Assembly: GCA_944470555.2 (NCBI GenBank)
Contig: OX104130.1
Span: 54,903,491-54,967,490 of the forward strand
DNA: 64,000 nt
Direction: 5' to 3'
From: Heterobilharzia americana
Taxonomy: Eukaryota; Platyhelminthes; Trematoda; Strigeidida; Schistosomatidae
Position 1 is the stretch's first letter. The number at the start of each line of letters is the position of its first letter. Position numbers and translations under genes: made by a program. Under the pieces are notes generated by a model, which saw nothing but the letters and a program-made list of their open reading frames with translations, was not told the origin of the DNA and searched no databases. This document shows positions 35,390 to 50,300 of the stretch, one piece after another.

Positions 35390-38300
35390 TGATGTAGGGA
35401 TGCATTAAAAATAGCATAAATCAGTATTCCCACCGGTACAATCTATAACCCATGTGTGAAATTTAATACGGAATGATAATCTATGCACTCACTTGAGCCT
35501 TACAGCAACAATTATCTGGCCAAACTACGTCGTCACGTTGAGTAAGCACAGCAATAAATCCAGAAAACTGGAAAAGAGTACAGTAAAAAATAATAACAAT
35601 GTGATCAAGCAAATGTTGAAAAACTCAATAACTTCTTTACTAAGTGTTACACAGAAATGTACGATAGATTTACGTATTCATTAGTTGACTGGAAAGTATA
35701 AAAGATCAAGAATCAACGCACAAACAACCACTCAGTAAATACAGACACTGGGAAATTAGTCAACTGACTTTGATTATTATAAGTAAAGAGGAAGCATAGC
35801 AACATCTCAGTTAAAGAGGATGGATAGGTAGTATTCGCATCCCATCGTGAAAATGAATCACTGTCTTCTGAACTTCCTTTTGACATAATACGTTTCTCCG
35901 TCTAGAACCACTACCAACTAAATGTCAACTTTAACTTGTTTTCTCAGTCATATTTATCCCATATTACATTCACGCAATCATATGTACATACAACCGAATC
36001 ACTAGGCGAAGTAGATAAAACAGGATTCACGCTAGGAATACACTGCTTTACAATTGAAAGATTAAGTTAATGAGCCACATTTCCACTCTACTCTGTAGGG
36101 TTCTTTTTATGGTCAAAAGTAATCAAAATACAGTCACAGTGTTACTACTCACTTAAACCTAACCATCTTGAATTAACTACTGTCTGTTCAATGTCATCAT
36201 TATACAAATAAGAAGGAAGTATTGCGCTAAAAACCTCGCCTGGTTAACTAGTTTACTAGTTACTAGCCGGTCCTAAGCCCGGGTAAAGAGGGAAGGTTGG
36301 GCATAGGGCTAGCAACCCTACCCCGTAAAACAAATCTAACCGCTAAAGAAACTTCAAAGCACAAACAAAATATAAAAAATGAAAACAAACTTATTCCCCG
36401 CTGGAATCGGAGAGGCGAAATGACGCCAGTTGGTGAAAGCCTTCGGGAAGCCAATTGGCCGATGTGTCTTCTCTCGATGAAAGCGAAAGTAAACGTGGGG
36501 ACATGGAATGTCCGCACGATGTTTGAACCCAGTAAGGCAGCCCAGATTGCAAAGGAGATGAGAAGGTATAACATCGAAGTGCTTGGGATTTGCGAAAGCA
36601 GATGGAATGGGAGTGGACTCTCCAAACTGTCAACTGGAGAATCAATAATCTACTCCGGTCACCCAGACGCCAACCACGAGCACACTGAGGGAGTGGCTAT
36701 CATGATGTCCTCAAGAGCATCGAAGGCTCTCATGCAGTGGGAACCAATCTCCTCCAGGATCATGACAGCAAGATTCAACTCAAAAGGAAGAAAGGTCACA
36801 ATCATACAATGTTATGCACCTACAAATAATGCAGAGCAAGAGAAAAAGGAGGATTTCTACAGACAACTTCAATCAACACTGGACAAGACGTCAGTTGGCG
36901 ATATCAAAATTCTAATGGGCGACATGAATGCCAAACTGGGAGGGGACAACACGGGAAGAGAACTAACCATGGGTCGAGAGGCACTAGGTGAAATGAATGA
37001 GAATGGAGAATTGTTTGCAGAATTCTGTGCATTCAACGATTTGGTGATTGGAGGCAGTGTGTTCAGGCACAAGATATCCACAAAGCGACATGGATTTCAC
37101 CAGATGGACACACTAAAAATCAAATCGACTTTATCTCAATCTCAAGAAAATGGAGACGCAGTCTACTTAACACAAGGTCAAGAAGAGGAGCAGATGTAGG
37201 TTCAGACCACTACTCTAGTGCAAGGAACCTTCCAAATCAAGTTAAAAGCCTTCAAGGAAGCTGGTGATAGACCTCAATTCAAGTACAACACTCGGAAACT
37301 GAAGGATGAAACTACAAAGGAGATCTTCAAGGCAGCCATCAAGACAAAATGGGAGACATCGAGGGACATCCCTGAAGAAACCTGTGTGGAAGAACACTGG
37401 AAGTCTTTGAAAGCTATGTGGAAAGAAACCTGCACAACAGTATTAGGAAGGAAGAAGAAAGAAGACAAGGAATGGATCTCGACGGATACCTGGAAGCTGA
37501 TAGAGGAGAGGAGGATGGTGAAGCAGAAGATAAACCAGTGCAAGGATGCTCAACGACAAGAGGAACTGAGCACAATGTATAAAACACTGGACAAAGAAGT
37601 GAAGAAGAGTGCACGCAAAGACAAAAGACACTTCTACGAAACACTGGCAAGTGAAGCAGAACAGGCTGCAGGTAAGAGAGACCTGACGACATTGTATCAA
37701 ATAACCAGGTTGCTATCAGGGAAGAGACCAACACAGATGAAACCAATAAAAGATGAAGAAGGAAATTTAATTACAAAAGAAGAGAAACAGAGGAAACGAT
37801 GGGCCGACCACTTCAAGAAGCTCTTGAATCGACCACCACCTGCACTTCGTCCAGAAATACCACCTGCAGCCGCTGAACTACAAGTGAACATTAATCCCCC
37901 AACGAAAATGGAAGTCCTGAACGCCATAAAGCTACTGAAATGCGGGAAAGCAGCAGGACCAGATGGAATACCGCCAGAAGCACTGAGAACAGATGCAGAG
38001 ACAACAGCGGACATGCTCACACCACTATTGCAGAAGGTGTGGAAGGAAGAGAAGGTACCTGACGATTGGAAGAAGGGTTACCTTGTCAAACTGCCGAAGA
38101 AGGGAGACCTCAGTGCTTGCAAGAACTGGCGCGGAATCACTCTCCTGTCCACCCCAAGTAAAATATTAAGCCGCATCATCCTGGAGAGGCTAAGGATGCA
38201 CTGGATTCAAAACTACGACCGGAACAGGCAGGCTTCAGGAAGTACAAATCATGTGCAGACCAAATTGCAACGCTTCGTATCATCATAGAACAGAGCATAG

Positions 38301-41300
38301 AATGGCAATCACCTCTCCACCTCAACTTCATCGACTTTGAGAAGGCCTTTGACAGCGTCGACCGAGAAGTAATTTGGAAACTGCTTCAATACTACGGAGT
38401 ACCGCAAACCTTTATCCGCCTCATTCAACAACTATATGAAGATGCCACATGCCAAGTAATCCACAATGGGAAGCTCAGTGATGCCTTTGAAGTGAAGACA
38501 GGAGTGAAACAAGGTTGCCTACTATCCCCCATGATATTCTTGATTGTGGTGGACTGGATCATGCAGCAAACAGTAGGCAGCGAGAAGAGGGGGATACACT
38601 GGACGACGGAAAAGAACCTAGAAGACTTGGATTTCGCCGATGACTTATGCCTAATGTCACATAAACTTGAAGATCTGCAGGCAAAAACTAACAAGTTGAT
38701 AGAAGAGGCAGCGAAGACGGGACTTCAGGTGAATATAGAGAAGACAGAAGTGATGAAGATACCGCACCACCACCATCAACAACAACAACAACAAACTCCA
38801 ATCACCGTCAACGGGAGAAACTTAAGGAAGTAACCTCCTTCACTTATCTAGGAAGCACTGTTTCAACTACAGGCGGGACGGACGAGGACGTCAAAGTCAG
38901 AATCGGAAAAGCAAGACAGGCGTTCATTAGCCTGAAACCAGTGTGGAGATCTTCTGCACTCAGCATGCGGAACAAGATACGGATTTTCAACACCAACGTC
39001 AAGTCAGTGCTTCTGTATGGTTCAGAGACGCGTCACGAAAGGTATTTCCAATAAACTACAGACATTCATCAACAACTGCTTACGCTCGCTGCTGAAGATC
39101 AGATGGCCAGAAAAAATAAGCAACAAGGAACTCTGGGAACGAACCAACCAAGAACCTATCACGCAACAAATATGCAGAAGAAGTGGAGATGGATTGGCCA
39201 TGCACTGAGAAGGCCGACGGAGGACATCACGCGTCAGGCCCTCGAGTGGAATCCCCATGGGAAGCGACGAGTTGGACGTCCGAGGGTGACATGGAGGAGG
39301 TCGTGCGAGCAGGAAATGAGAGCTTCTGGGCTGTCGTGGAACCAGGTTCAAAAGATCTCAGAGAACAGAGGTCACTGGAGGCGTGCTACTGAAGCCCTAT
39401 GTTCCACTAGGAACCCAAAGGACTAATAATAATAATAATAATTGCGCTAAAAAATAATGCACATTTGAAACAGTTAGTCTCCTTTATAAATTTCGACAAA
39501 AACAACAAGACGTAAATAAATTGAAACGTGTGATACATTAGCATAACACATTTCCAAAAATCCGATTACACGCACTAACTTGCCATTTATATTTATATGG
39601 AAAATACAACAAAAGGTAAATAGTTTAGTAATGATGGGCAGTGGCTAGCAGTGAAATCCGGGATGCGCATCATTATTAAACATAGTTAAAAGACAGGCTG
39701 TATCGAGGCATCCGCATAGGAGCCCATATGCCAACAGAGGCTGATCAATTCGGTCCTATCAACGACGGTGTAATACAAGCAATAACACTAAAAGGTAAAT
39801 AGTTGTTGAAAATAACCGATTGAATAAAGGGTCAACTTGTTAATTTGTGGTATGTAAATCACCCTTGATATTAAAGCTGAGTTACTAAGGTTGGTTTGAT
39901 GTAACAGCGAATTGCTTTTGAAGACGTAAAAGAGGTCTAAACTTTCTTATAGCTAGAGCTTCAAGAAACCTTGAGATATGATTCCAAAAGGTTTTGTGAA
40001 TAGATTTGAAAAATACGTAAAAATGGACCTTGTGACCCTTGTTTCAATACGTTTAGAGATAGATTAAGTTGGACATATGATGTCTGAGTTGTTGCTGAAA
40101 TACCATCAGAGTAAAAACAAATGAGAAATAACTAACTGGTTAAGGGAAGACTACAAAATGACACTAGTCCATTTGGGGAAAGAAAACGGAAATGTGAACT
40201 TACTTCAGCTAGGAGTTCAATCTTTTGCATTTCCAATGAATGATATAGTTCAGTATAATTATGTGATGAAGAGTCTAGTACTATTGTAGACTGATTAAGC
40301 TGATCAGAAAACTGGCAAATCCATACACATAATGCAAGTAGTCGACATCGAATAGATGCACCAAATAGTCTTTCAATATACTGTTCACGGATATCTGAAA
40401 GTAAAACAACGTTTATTACAGTTTACTAAGAGTCCATAAGTCTATTTATAATTCAATAAGACATGTTGTATGTGGAGAAGAAGAAAAAAAAATCACCTTT
40501 AGACAATTTTATATATTTTTGTCATACAGTAAAATGGAGGTATTATTGTATAGTTTAGAAATGCTCAACTCTATAACCTCATACAGATTGAGCATTAGGT
40601 ACCAACCACAATATACTTACTCAGAAGATGTAAGTCATATCTAGTAGTCGGTCATTTAAACTCGATTGAATAAAGAAAATGTAGACGAAATGCTTTTTGA
40701 TTAGTTGTTTAGTATAGCACAAAGTCAAACAAATTGTCACACTTCACAGTACCATGCAAAGAAGAAATGGATAGAAAAAGATGCATATCAAAGTAGAATA
40801 GAGTGGATCTAAGGAAGAAGAATGCGAAAATTAAGGTGAGTGAAAATATTCAAGCTTTAAAAGACTTCAAAGAGTAAAAACATCTGCACCATCACAACCA
40901 ATTTTCAGCCATGTCACTAAGAATCGCTAACCACTGAAACTTATGGTCTCGGAGGCCTCAGACAGGCAGGCAACCTACACCTCCCTACACCGCTTAAACT
41001 AACAAACAGGGAGAAAAAACCCCATATTGGGAAAGGGAAGTAACTAAAATTAAACAAATCAATTGAATTATAATATGATAAAAACTTTCGAAACTTCTGA
41101 TTCAAATCGAAAAGATACATGATTAGGACACATTGTTCAGTGGAAAAGAATCCTTTCCAACGAGTCGTTTAAAAATACGAAATTCTCACTAAAGAATAGC
41201 GGTATTTTTGTTTGAGAGATCTAAACAGAAAGATTGTTGTTATGATTGTGGCATAAAAATATATACGTAATCGCCTAAATTATACCCCAACTACTACCTC

Positions 41301-44300
41301 CTATTACTTTACATGGAAATAATCGTGACCAATAGAAACAACCAAGTCGAACATGAGGGCAGTTACTCAAAGACGACATTGAATGTAGGTCGCGCTACAT
41401 CGTAAACTGACAAAAGTTGAAAATATAGACCACTGGACTCCGACTCAAGGTCTCAGTGGTAACGTGCAGGTCATGGAAATTGAAGCTCCTGCAACCGATT
41501 CCCTGGCGGGGTCATCAATGCGCACTACGGAGGAGTCCCATAGTGGGACGAAACAGCTGTCCAGTGCTCCCAGGCTTCCAGTGTTCCTCTAACTGATGTC
41601 AGTCTCTGATGAATACCAACTTGAAAGCACACCTTGTCTAATGTAGTTTATGCAACCAGGTATAACTAATGAAAATAATGTAAGTCAACCAAGTACATGT
41701 TTCTAAGCTCTAGGCAAGACGTGAAATGGCTACAGGGTCCTGATCATAGTTATCTGCGTAGTACTCCATGCGTCTGGTGGAATCACAGTGTGAGCAATGC
41801 CGAAGTCAAACGAAGGATATTAAGCAAGAAAGGCAAGTCAATTGATGAAATTGTGAACATTAGTCGACTGATATGGCTTGGATATATGTACTGCCCATGC
41901 CGATCCACTGCCTACCTCTATGTACACCATGCTATGGGAAGCTACATTAGGTTGGAAGAGAGTTCACGATGGGAAGATCAAGATATGTCACCAGTCGATG
42001 AAGCCCCTGACTGTTGGTCTGAGTCGTGTGAAGAGATGTAGACTGCCTGTTTGGGGTTCCCGAGACAATAGAAGAAATCAGTAGTTGAGAACTTTTGTCG
42101 ACATGGCTAGAAATCAGTCACAATGGCGGATACGTATTCACTCTTTGACGTCTTCTGAAGCTTGAATACTTGAACCTTCCCTTGTCTTCAAATTGTTTAT
42201 TCTCTCACATAACTTTGTCTACTTTGATATCAGTCTTTTTCTATTCACTTCACAATGGTACTACTGTGAAGTGTCGCATCGATGCACTTGCGTGAGAGGT
42301 TCTAGTTTATTCTGTTTGTTTGTCTAGGCTATGCACCACACTTATCAGCTAATGGTTTGTGATACTGGATGGTTATCCAGGCCGAAGTAGGTAAAACAGG
42401 ACTCGGTCTCACAATCCATTTTGCTTGAAAACTGAACACTAAAGTAATTGAGTCATAGCTCGAAGTAGTTGTATTATAACGCTGAAATAGAGACAGATTC
42501 ACAATTTACTACTAGTTTGTTTAACACACCGAATAACAGTGAAGGAGGGGAACTAAAATGTAATCAAATAATCAGAATAAGAATTGAAACTATAACTAAA
42601 TGATTGATGTCAGAGTATTTCCTAAAGAATAAGTTGAATACCGAATCAGATTTACTGCCCATCCCCAGGACACTTTAGTTGCACTTTCAGTGAATTCAAT
42701 TGCTGTCGTAGTTGTAGGATTCTTTGCAAAAGATTATCACTCTTGTGTGTTAATAACGGATAAACCAGTTTTTGCTTAAATTTACTTAACAATTTCATTT
42801 TTGGTGCTAAAATACGCTTATAATTCAAAGTGACCTAATATTCAATGTTCAGGCAGTTACTTCCTTAATTGTATTCAGGCTAAGCTACATTGTAATAGAA
42901 GGAAGCGATAAAATGTAAAAACCACTGAGGGTAAGCAAGGTAAGATAATCTATAAAGTCACAGATTAAAGTGAGGAAAGCTGATAGTTTAACAAATTTTA
43001 CAGTGTAATACTCTCATACCTTTTGGTAATGTTGAATCCTTATGATCAGTATCCAGCTTTTCACATCTTAAATTCCACCATGAATCAGAACAATGACCGC
43101 CATTCCAATGCTTTTGAGATATCATATTCTTCCATAGGCGAAGAAAACTAATCAATGGTTTCAAAGTTATAATAGTACGAGTTTTGATTGTATTCACAGA
43201 ACTAGCATACTCAGATGATGATCCCCAAGAGATTTTTGTATCCGTTGAAACATCACTCAATGTATCATCTTGTCCAAAACAAGCTTCTGATGTTATGATG
43301 ATGCAATTTAAAAGCTGAGGAAACCATGTAACTGAATCAGTACTAGAGAGAGAAATTTTTAAAGAGCACAACACAGAAATAGACATCAGTTAACTTGAAG
43401 CATTCATAGGTAAGTGGAATCACTAGCTTGTGCCAAAAGTCTCTAAAAATCAAGTCATATGTATCACAACTTGTGAAACAGAACAAAATTTATGCATAAA
43501 AAAGTTGAGGGGCAATAGAATATGTAAATCATAATCACTGAGACAGGAAGAAAAGCTTATACGAACTACTGAAATTACAATTATTGTACATAACTAAAGA
43601 AAAGTATATTAAAGTTAGGGTCTGAATTAGATGTATATTTAGTGATAAATTAAAGAAACTAATTGAATAACTCAATAAAAAAGCTTTTGTGGTGCAAAAC
43701 GGTATAAACTCTTACTTTGTAGATGCTGAACGAAGCTAGAAATCATAGAAAACATTCATAACCAACCAACAAGTTTTAAAACATCCAAGTTATCCTTTAA
43801 CGAAACGAGTGAATAAATAACTGAATAGTTACCGGAAAATCGATGACAGAAGTTTCTCAAAAACCAAAACCTGGAAAACCCAATGTCACTTACAAATATA
43901 GAAAGATAACATTGTTTTGAAGACACTTTAAGCTTTTGATTAACTTTTAGTTGCATAACCATCTTTTCTGTTTTCAAAGGTTGAGCAGTTAATGAATTAA
44001 GATATATTATGGCAAGCAGCATGAATACTTAATCTAGATCCTTCAAAGCTTAAAATTGCCTGAGAAACTTTACAATATATCATCATACATTGAACATTCA
44101 CTAAAAGGAAAGTGATCATACGTATAAGTATCAAACTAGCTAACAAGGTTAAACCGATAGAATCCACTCTTCTAGAAGAGTGTAGATATTCCCAAGGTTA
44201 TTGAGAACATGTATATACTGTGTCATTTTGTACATGCTTTGATCTGACGACAAAGCTTTACAGTTTTGCGAAAACCTTACCCTTAAAGGAGAAGTCTAAA

Positions 44301-47300
44301 GCTTATCGTTCAAGAGCGTAAATGTGTATTAACATGTCAGATTATACCAGGATTTGAGGATCTTAGTTTAAGTACATACAGTAAAATATGTCTCTGACAA
44401 GACATATTAACTTCTAAATACTACTACCTTTCTCATAATATCAACACATACGATTAGAAAATGATTCACCACCGAAATCAAGTACACTCTTATGCACAAC
44501 TTTCCTTCAACTCAACTATTAACCTGCTAACAGGTTACTGTTATATATTTTAGGTTGAAATTCATCATGGACTGACATCAGTTGGGGGCAATGGAAACCT
44601 GGAAGCACTGGAAAGCTGTTTCGCCCCATTGTGAGACTCCTCAGTAGTGCGCACCCATGACCCCGCCAGGGGTGGAACCCAAGACCCTCAAGTTCTGTGG
44701 CCAGCACTTTACCACTGCGCCACTGGGTTGGAATCCAATGGTCCATATTTCCAGCTTCTGTTAGTTCACGATATAGCACAACTGAAGTTCCAATGAGAAT
44801 TAGTAACTAGTGGACTCAGTCAAGTCGAACATGAGGGCAGTTACTCAACGACAACATTAGACGTAGGTCGCGCTGTATGGTGAACCAACGGAAGTAGGAA
44901 ATGTGAACCATTGGATTCCGACCCAGTGGTTCAGTGGTAATGTGCGGGCCATGGGTCATAGGTGCGCACTGCTGAGTCACATAGTGGAACGAAACAGCTG
45001 TCCAGTGCCCCCAGGTTTACAATGTTCCTTCCAACTGATATCAGCTTATAATGAATCCCAACTTAAAATCAGTTAATAAATCTCCACAAACCTCGAGACA
45101 GAATGTAACATATATTTAACACCAATATGAATCGATTCAGAAAATTCCACCAGATTTTTACTTACCAAGTATTTTGTTTACCAACTGCTCCACAAACTTG
45201 ATCGACGGCATTCTCTAATGAATGATTGTCAGTTTGAATGAAGATTGCAAATAATGCTGCTAGATTTAGACAGCTTGTTATAAGTGGTAAAATTATGGAT
45301 AGTGAAGGGAAAACCTTTTGCTTTGATGTATACTGGGATTGTTGATAAGGTGTACATTCAACTGAACATGATAGCAATGTAACACCATCACCAATTAGTT
45401 CATGTTGCATTCCTGCAGGATTACAAACAGTAGTCATTGGTGAGAGTAAATTTTGTTTTCCTTCATTCTGACTTGAAGATATGGAAGGGAAAAAACCACA
45501 GCTATAAAATCCAACTTGTCAATAAGAAATACATTGCGAAAAATAGGAAAGATGAGGGTGAATCAAAAATTCAGCGCTACTGTCAAATTCTACCTGAGAA
45601 GGATGAAGTAAAACTAGGCACTTTTTGATTTGATTTACACATTCTAGTTAGCTCAAATATCATCACATAGTAAACAAGATGTGAATCTTGCATAGAAGAA
45701 TTCGATTTCCAGCTTTTGGAACAAACGGGGGAGCATCCACACGAACAAAATCGAATCGAAATGCACTTAGCAATTTTGTGCACATTCATGCAGTAGGCAG
45801 TAAGTCTCACCATTTGGCTTCCCAAACTTCGGTAGACGGTGCGAGGTTATAACCAGTGACCTTTTAGTTGAACGTTTCACTAGTAAAAGTTCACACTCAA
45901 GCATTACCACTACTTTTAAGACGTTGGTTATACGTAACAGTAAAAAACCATGTTTAAGATGTAAAGTTCTATGTAAGTGAAATAAGTCATTAGGTAGTGC
46001 TAAACTCTTTTACTTGAAAGTGATACTAAATGCTATATAACTATGAGCAATGAATTCTGCTGAAAATTTCATCTAGTAAATAATACTGTAGCACTGTGTG
46101 CTATACCAAATAAACAAACTACTGTGGAATAATACTTCACAACAGTGCCCAAGTTTCACTTTTGCATGATCAAAAAGTTCCTGATTCTCGGTAAAATTAC
46201 GGCATCTGGGTTGTATGTTAGAGAAATGACAAACATTAACAAAGTAGGATCTGGCATAAATGCCCATCATTCCAAGTAGCGACACTTTACATCAGTATAT
46301 CGAGATAACAACTTACAAGAGAACAGTTACAAGAATGGAAATAGTACTGAAATCTATAAAAACCCGAAAGAAGAGAGAACCTGATAAAGATACAAGGGAT
46401 TATGATTTAAGTGAGGAAAAGACGTGAATGCATTTGCACAAGGGTAGTTGATTTCCGGTCAAATTATCTGACTGACTGATAAAATCAATGTAGAACCTCG
46501 TATACAAGTCCATCGGTGCGACACTTCACAGTAGTACCATTGTGAAGTGAATAGAAAAAGACTGATATCAAAGTAGACAAAGTTATGTGAGAGAATAAAC
46601 AATTTGAAGACAAGGGAAGGTTCAAGTATTCAAGCTTCAGAAGACGTCAAAGAGTGAATACGTATCCGCCATTGTGACTGATTTCTAGCCATGTCGACAA
46701 AAGTTCTCAACTACTGATTTCTTCTATTGTCTCGGGAACCCCAAACAGGCAGTCTACATCTCTTCACACGACTCAGACCAACAGTCAGGGGCTTCATCGA
46801 CTGGTGACATGTCTTGATCTTCCCACCGTGAACTCTCTTCCAACCTAATGTAGCTTCCCATAGCATGGTGTACATAGAGGTAGGCAGTGGATCGGCATGG
46901 GCAGTACATATATCCAAGCCATATCAGTCGACTAATGTTCACAATTTCATCAATTGACTTGCCTTTCTTGCTTAATATCCTTCGTTTGACTTCGGCATTG
47001 CTCACACTGTGATTCCACCACACGCGAGCAATGTTGCGAAGATATCTATGATAAAAACTCTGCAACCGCTTCCTGTCGTCTACTTTTAGTGGTCATGTCT
47101 CACAACCGTACGACAGGACGGAACGGATTCCAGAGCAGTATACCAATCCTTTGATAAATAGTTGGATATTTCGCCGGGGCCACAGGTGACATAAGTTGGC
47201 AAATGCCAAACGGGCCCTCTGTATTCGAGCTGAGATTTATTCAGTAACCAGCCCATTAGGGCCCATGCAACTGTCCAAGTAAGTGAAGTGGTCGAAACTT

Positions 47301-50300
47301 TCCACCAATTCATTCCCTACCATTAAACTGGGAGTGCTTGCATCAGACCCATCCTGGAGCATCATCTCATATTTGATAAGTGCCAGCGAGACACATGCCA
47401 AACACACAGATTTCTCCTTAACGCGTTCAAAAGACCCTGCATTCTGTCAGCGTCTTCAACTAGCAGGAAAATATCATCTGCATATTCCAAGTCAACCAGA
47501 TGACCTCTAGGGAGTAGCTCAATCCCTATGAAGTCAGACGTGGATAGTAGTTATGTGCATTAGTAAGTCTATAACGAAGTTAAATCAAAACGGTGACAGT
47601 GAGCATCCCTGCTGGACACCACTAGTTGTTGTCTACTCAACTGATAACTCTCTCTATGCCCTGATACGGCTGCGTGAGTAGAGAGCTTTGATAAGCGTTA
47701 TATACTTGTTAGGTACTCCCTTCACAGTTAGACACTGCCACGGCTCCTTACAGTCAATAGAGTCAAATGTCGTCTTCAGGTCAATAAATACTGCAAGTAT
47801 GGGTCGCCGGTAGATGTGCCTGTTTTCCAGAATCCGTCGGCGGGTCAAAATAAGATGGATACATCCTCAATCAGATCTGAAAGCTGCCTGATTCTTCGAG
47901 TTTTCTGTTCTTGAGCTCCAGTCAGGCCTAACTATGGACTCTAGGATCTCGGTTAAATAATCTAGTCTTTAGTGATAAATTTTCTTAGAAAGCTCGCTCA
48001 AACGAACATTCATGGATTGTTGACACATTTTAGTCCAGCCATTTTCGGCTTTATTCTAACCTAATCATATTCTGAGTAGCATAAGAGCATTAGAATAGAT
48101 AATGACATTTGCGTATAACACATATAAGGCTATTTCAGCCAATGAAGAAACATACAATCCTATCAATGAACTTGCTTCTGATCTAACGCCTAATTACTAC
48201 ATCGATCACTGGATGGTTACATCATATATGAACGTTGTAACGGAGACGAATATACCAAAAAAGGTTAATCAAAAATAATGAAAGAAATGTTAGTGGACCG
48301 TTCCAGCATAAAATTGAATTCATTACTTATAAGTACGCTCAGAAACTTTTACCGTTTACACCTAAAGTTTTCCTCATAAATCTGAATTTCCAATGTCATT
48401 TCTTTACGCATTGCTGTAAAATTTGGTAAACTGTAACCTGGTATATATTACTGATAATTACTGATTAAACGATTACCTTGGCTACCAAACTAATTCTAAT
48501 ATGTAAGGTTAATAGTTAAAAAAGCTTTCCAGTTAGAAGTAGGATTTCATAGCTTGACTGGAAGATCATTGTGTCAGTAACTTGGTGGTTACCTTAGAAG
48601 TCATACTAAACATTGGTGTGGCAATCAAAGCTGTCTTGAACACTTTATAATCAACAATAAATCAATCGATTTCGACTACGAATTCAACTCAACTTTAATC
48701 GTGATAAGAAAACAGCTGAACAGCTAGTCTGTTGAAAAACGAACAGTCTATCTCATTCACAGAACAGCTTGAAGAAAGCACTTGGTTACTGATGTGAATT
48801 CGAGATCTCGACATTCATTCGATGGAGCACTGCAAGTCACATTTTCCTCCAACTCCTCTAATCATCACTGTCGTAATCAAAGGTCAGAGGAATAGTTTCA
48901 ATAACTAATACAATTTACCAGCCATCTAAACGCTTGAGTACTGGACTATGGGGGAAGACTCAATGCCTATGAAACTATCTGAACAGGACTCGAACTTTCA
49001 GGCCACTAGTTGGCAGACCAAATGTTTAGACAGATGAGCTACAAATCCACACATTACTAGTAAGATTATTGGAATTGTACAGGACTTCAAACCGCTTCTT
49101 GAAAAATAACCTGCTTGAATTGTATACACAGATAGATGGTGCTAGTATGGTTGAAATAAATGACGTACACTGATAGATGAATAAAGAATAAAGTAAATAA
49201 TTCCCATCAAAAAACATCAGTTCAATGATGTAAACGTCCAAGGCAGAAAAGTCATAAAATTGCAACCACCAACCTCGCCTAGTTTACTAGCCAGTCCTAA
49301 GCACGGATAAAGAGGGAAGGTTGGACATAAAACTAGCAATCCTACCCCTTAAAACCAATACGATCGCTAAAGAAACTTCAAAGCACAAAGAAAATATAGA
49401 AAATAAAAATAAACTTACACCTGGCTGGGATCGGAGAGACAAAACGATACCGGTTGGTAAAAGCCTTCGGGAAACCAATTGATCGGGCCGATATCTCTTC
49501 TCTTCTCTCAGTGTAAGCAAAAGTAAACATGGAGATATGGAATGTCCGCACTCTATTTGAATCTAGCTGGGAAGGCTGCTCAGATTGCAAACGAGGTGAG
49601 AAGATATGACATAGATGTGTTAGGCTAGTAGTCTGCGAAAGCAGATGGAATAGAAGTGGACTCTCCAAACTGTCAATTGGAGAGTCAATAATCTACTCCG
49701 ATATTGTCACCCAAACGACAACCACGAGCACACTGAGTCTTGGAGTGGCTATCATGATGTCCCCAACAGCATCGGAAGCTCTCTCTCATTCAGTGGGAAC
49801 CGACAGTAGGATGGATTCAACTCAAAAGGAAAGAAAGTTACAACCATACAATGCTACGCTACACACCTACAAAATAATGCAGATGAAGAGAAGAAGGAGG
49901 AATTCTACAGACAACTGCAATCAGTACTGGATGAGAGATGAGGCCCAACCCCAGGTGGCGACATCAAAATTCTGATGGGTGGGGTGACATGAGTGACAAA
50001 ATGGGAGCAGACAACACACAGGAACAGAACTCACCATCATGGTTCGAGAAGCAGTCGGTGAAATGAATGGGGATGGAGAAGTGTTTACAGACCTCTGCAC
50101 ATTTAATGATTTGTTGATTGGAGGCAGTGTGTACAAACACAATGATATTCCCAAGGCGACATGGATTTCACCAGACACCAGGACACACTAAAAATTAGAT
50201 TGACTTCATGTCAATGTGAAGAAAGTGGAGATGCAGTCAGCCTACATGACACAAGATCAGATCAAGAAGAGGAGCAGATGTAGGTTCACAACACTCATTA

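Larger units (their letters stand above)
36234..39440 (+). mobile_element. Near full-length RTE-like non-LTR retrotransposon with TSD
   Basis: Bounded by a perfect 13-bp duplication ATTGCGCTAAAAA (36221-36233 and 39441-39453). It starts CCTCGCCTGG and ends in a TAA microsatellite, typical of RTE-like elements. Order: endonuclease [19 protein letters not shown] and [11 protein letters not shown] (about 36480-37100); linker; RT with [45 protein letters not shown] and the active-site ADDL (about 38050-38680); C-terminal domain with [20 protein letters not shown] and [14 protein letters not shown] (38980-39420). Frameshifts lie near 37080-37210, 38190-38490 and 38830. Best reference copy in the window. 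Sense is opposite to the host gene. Confidence 0.95.
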
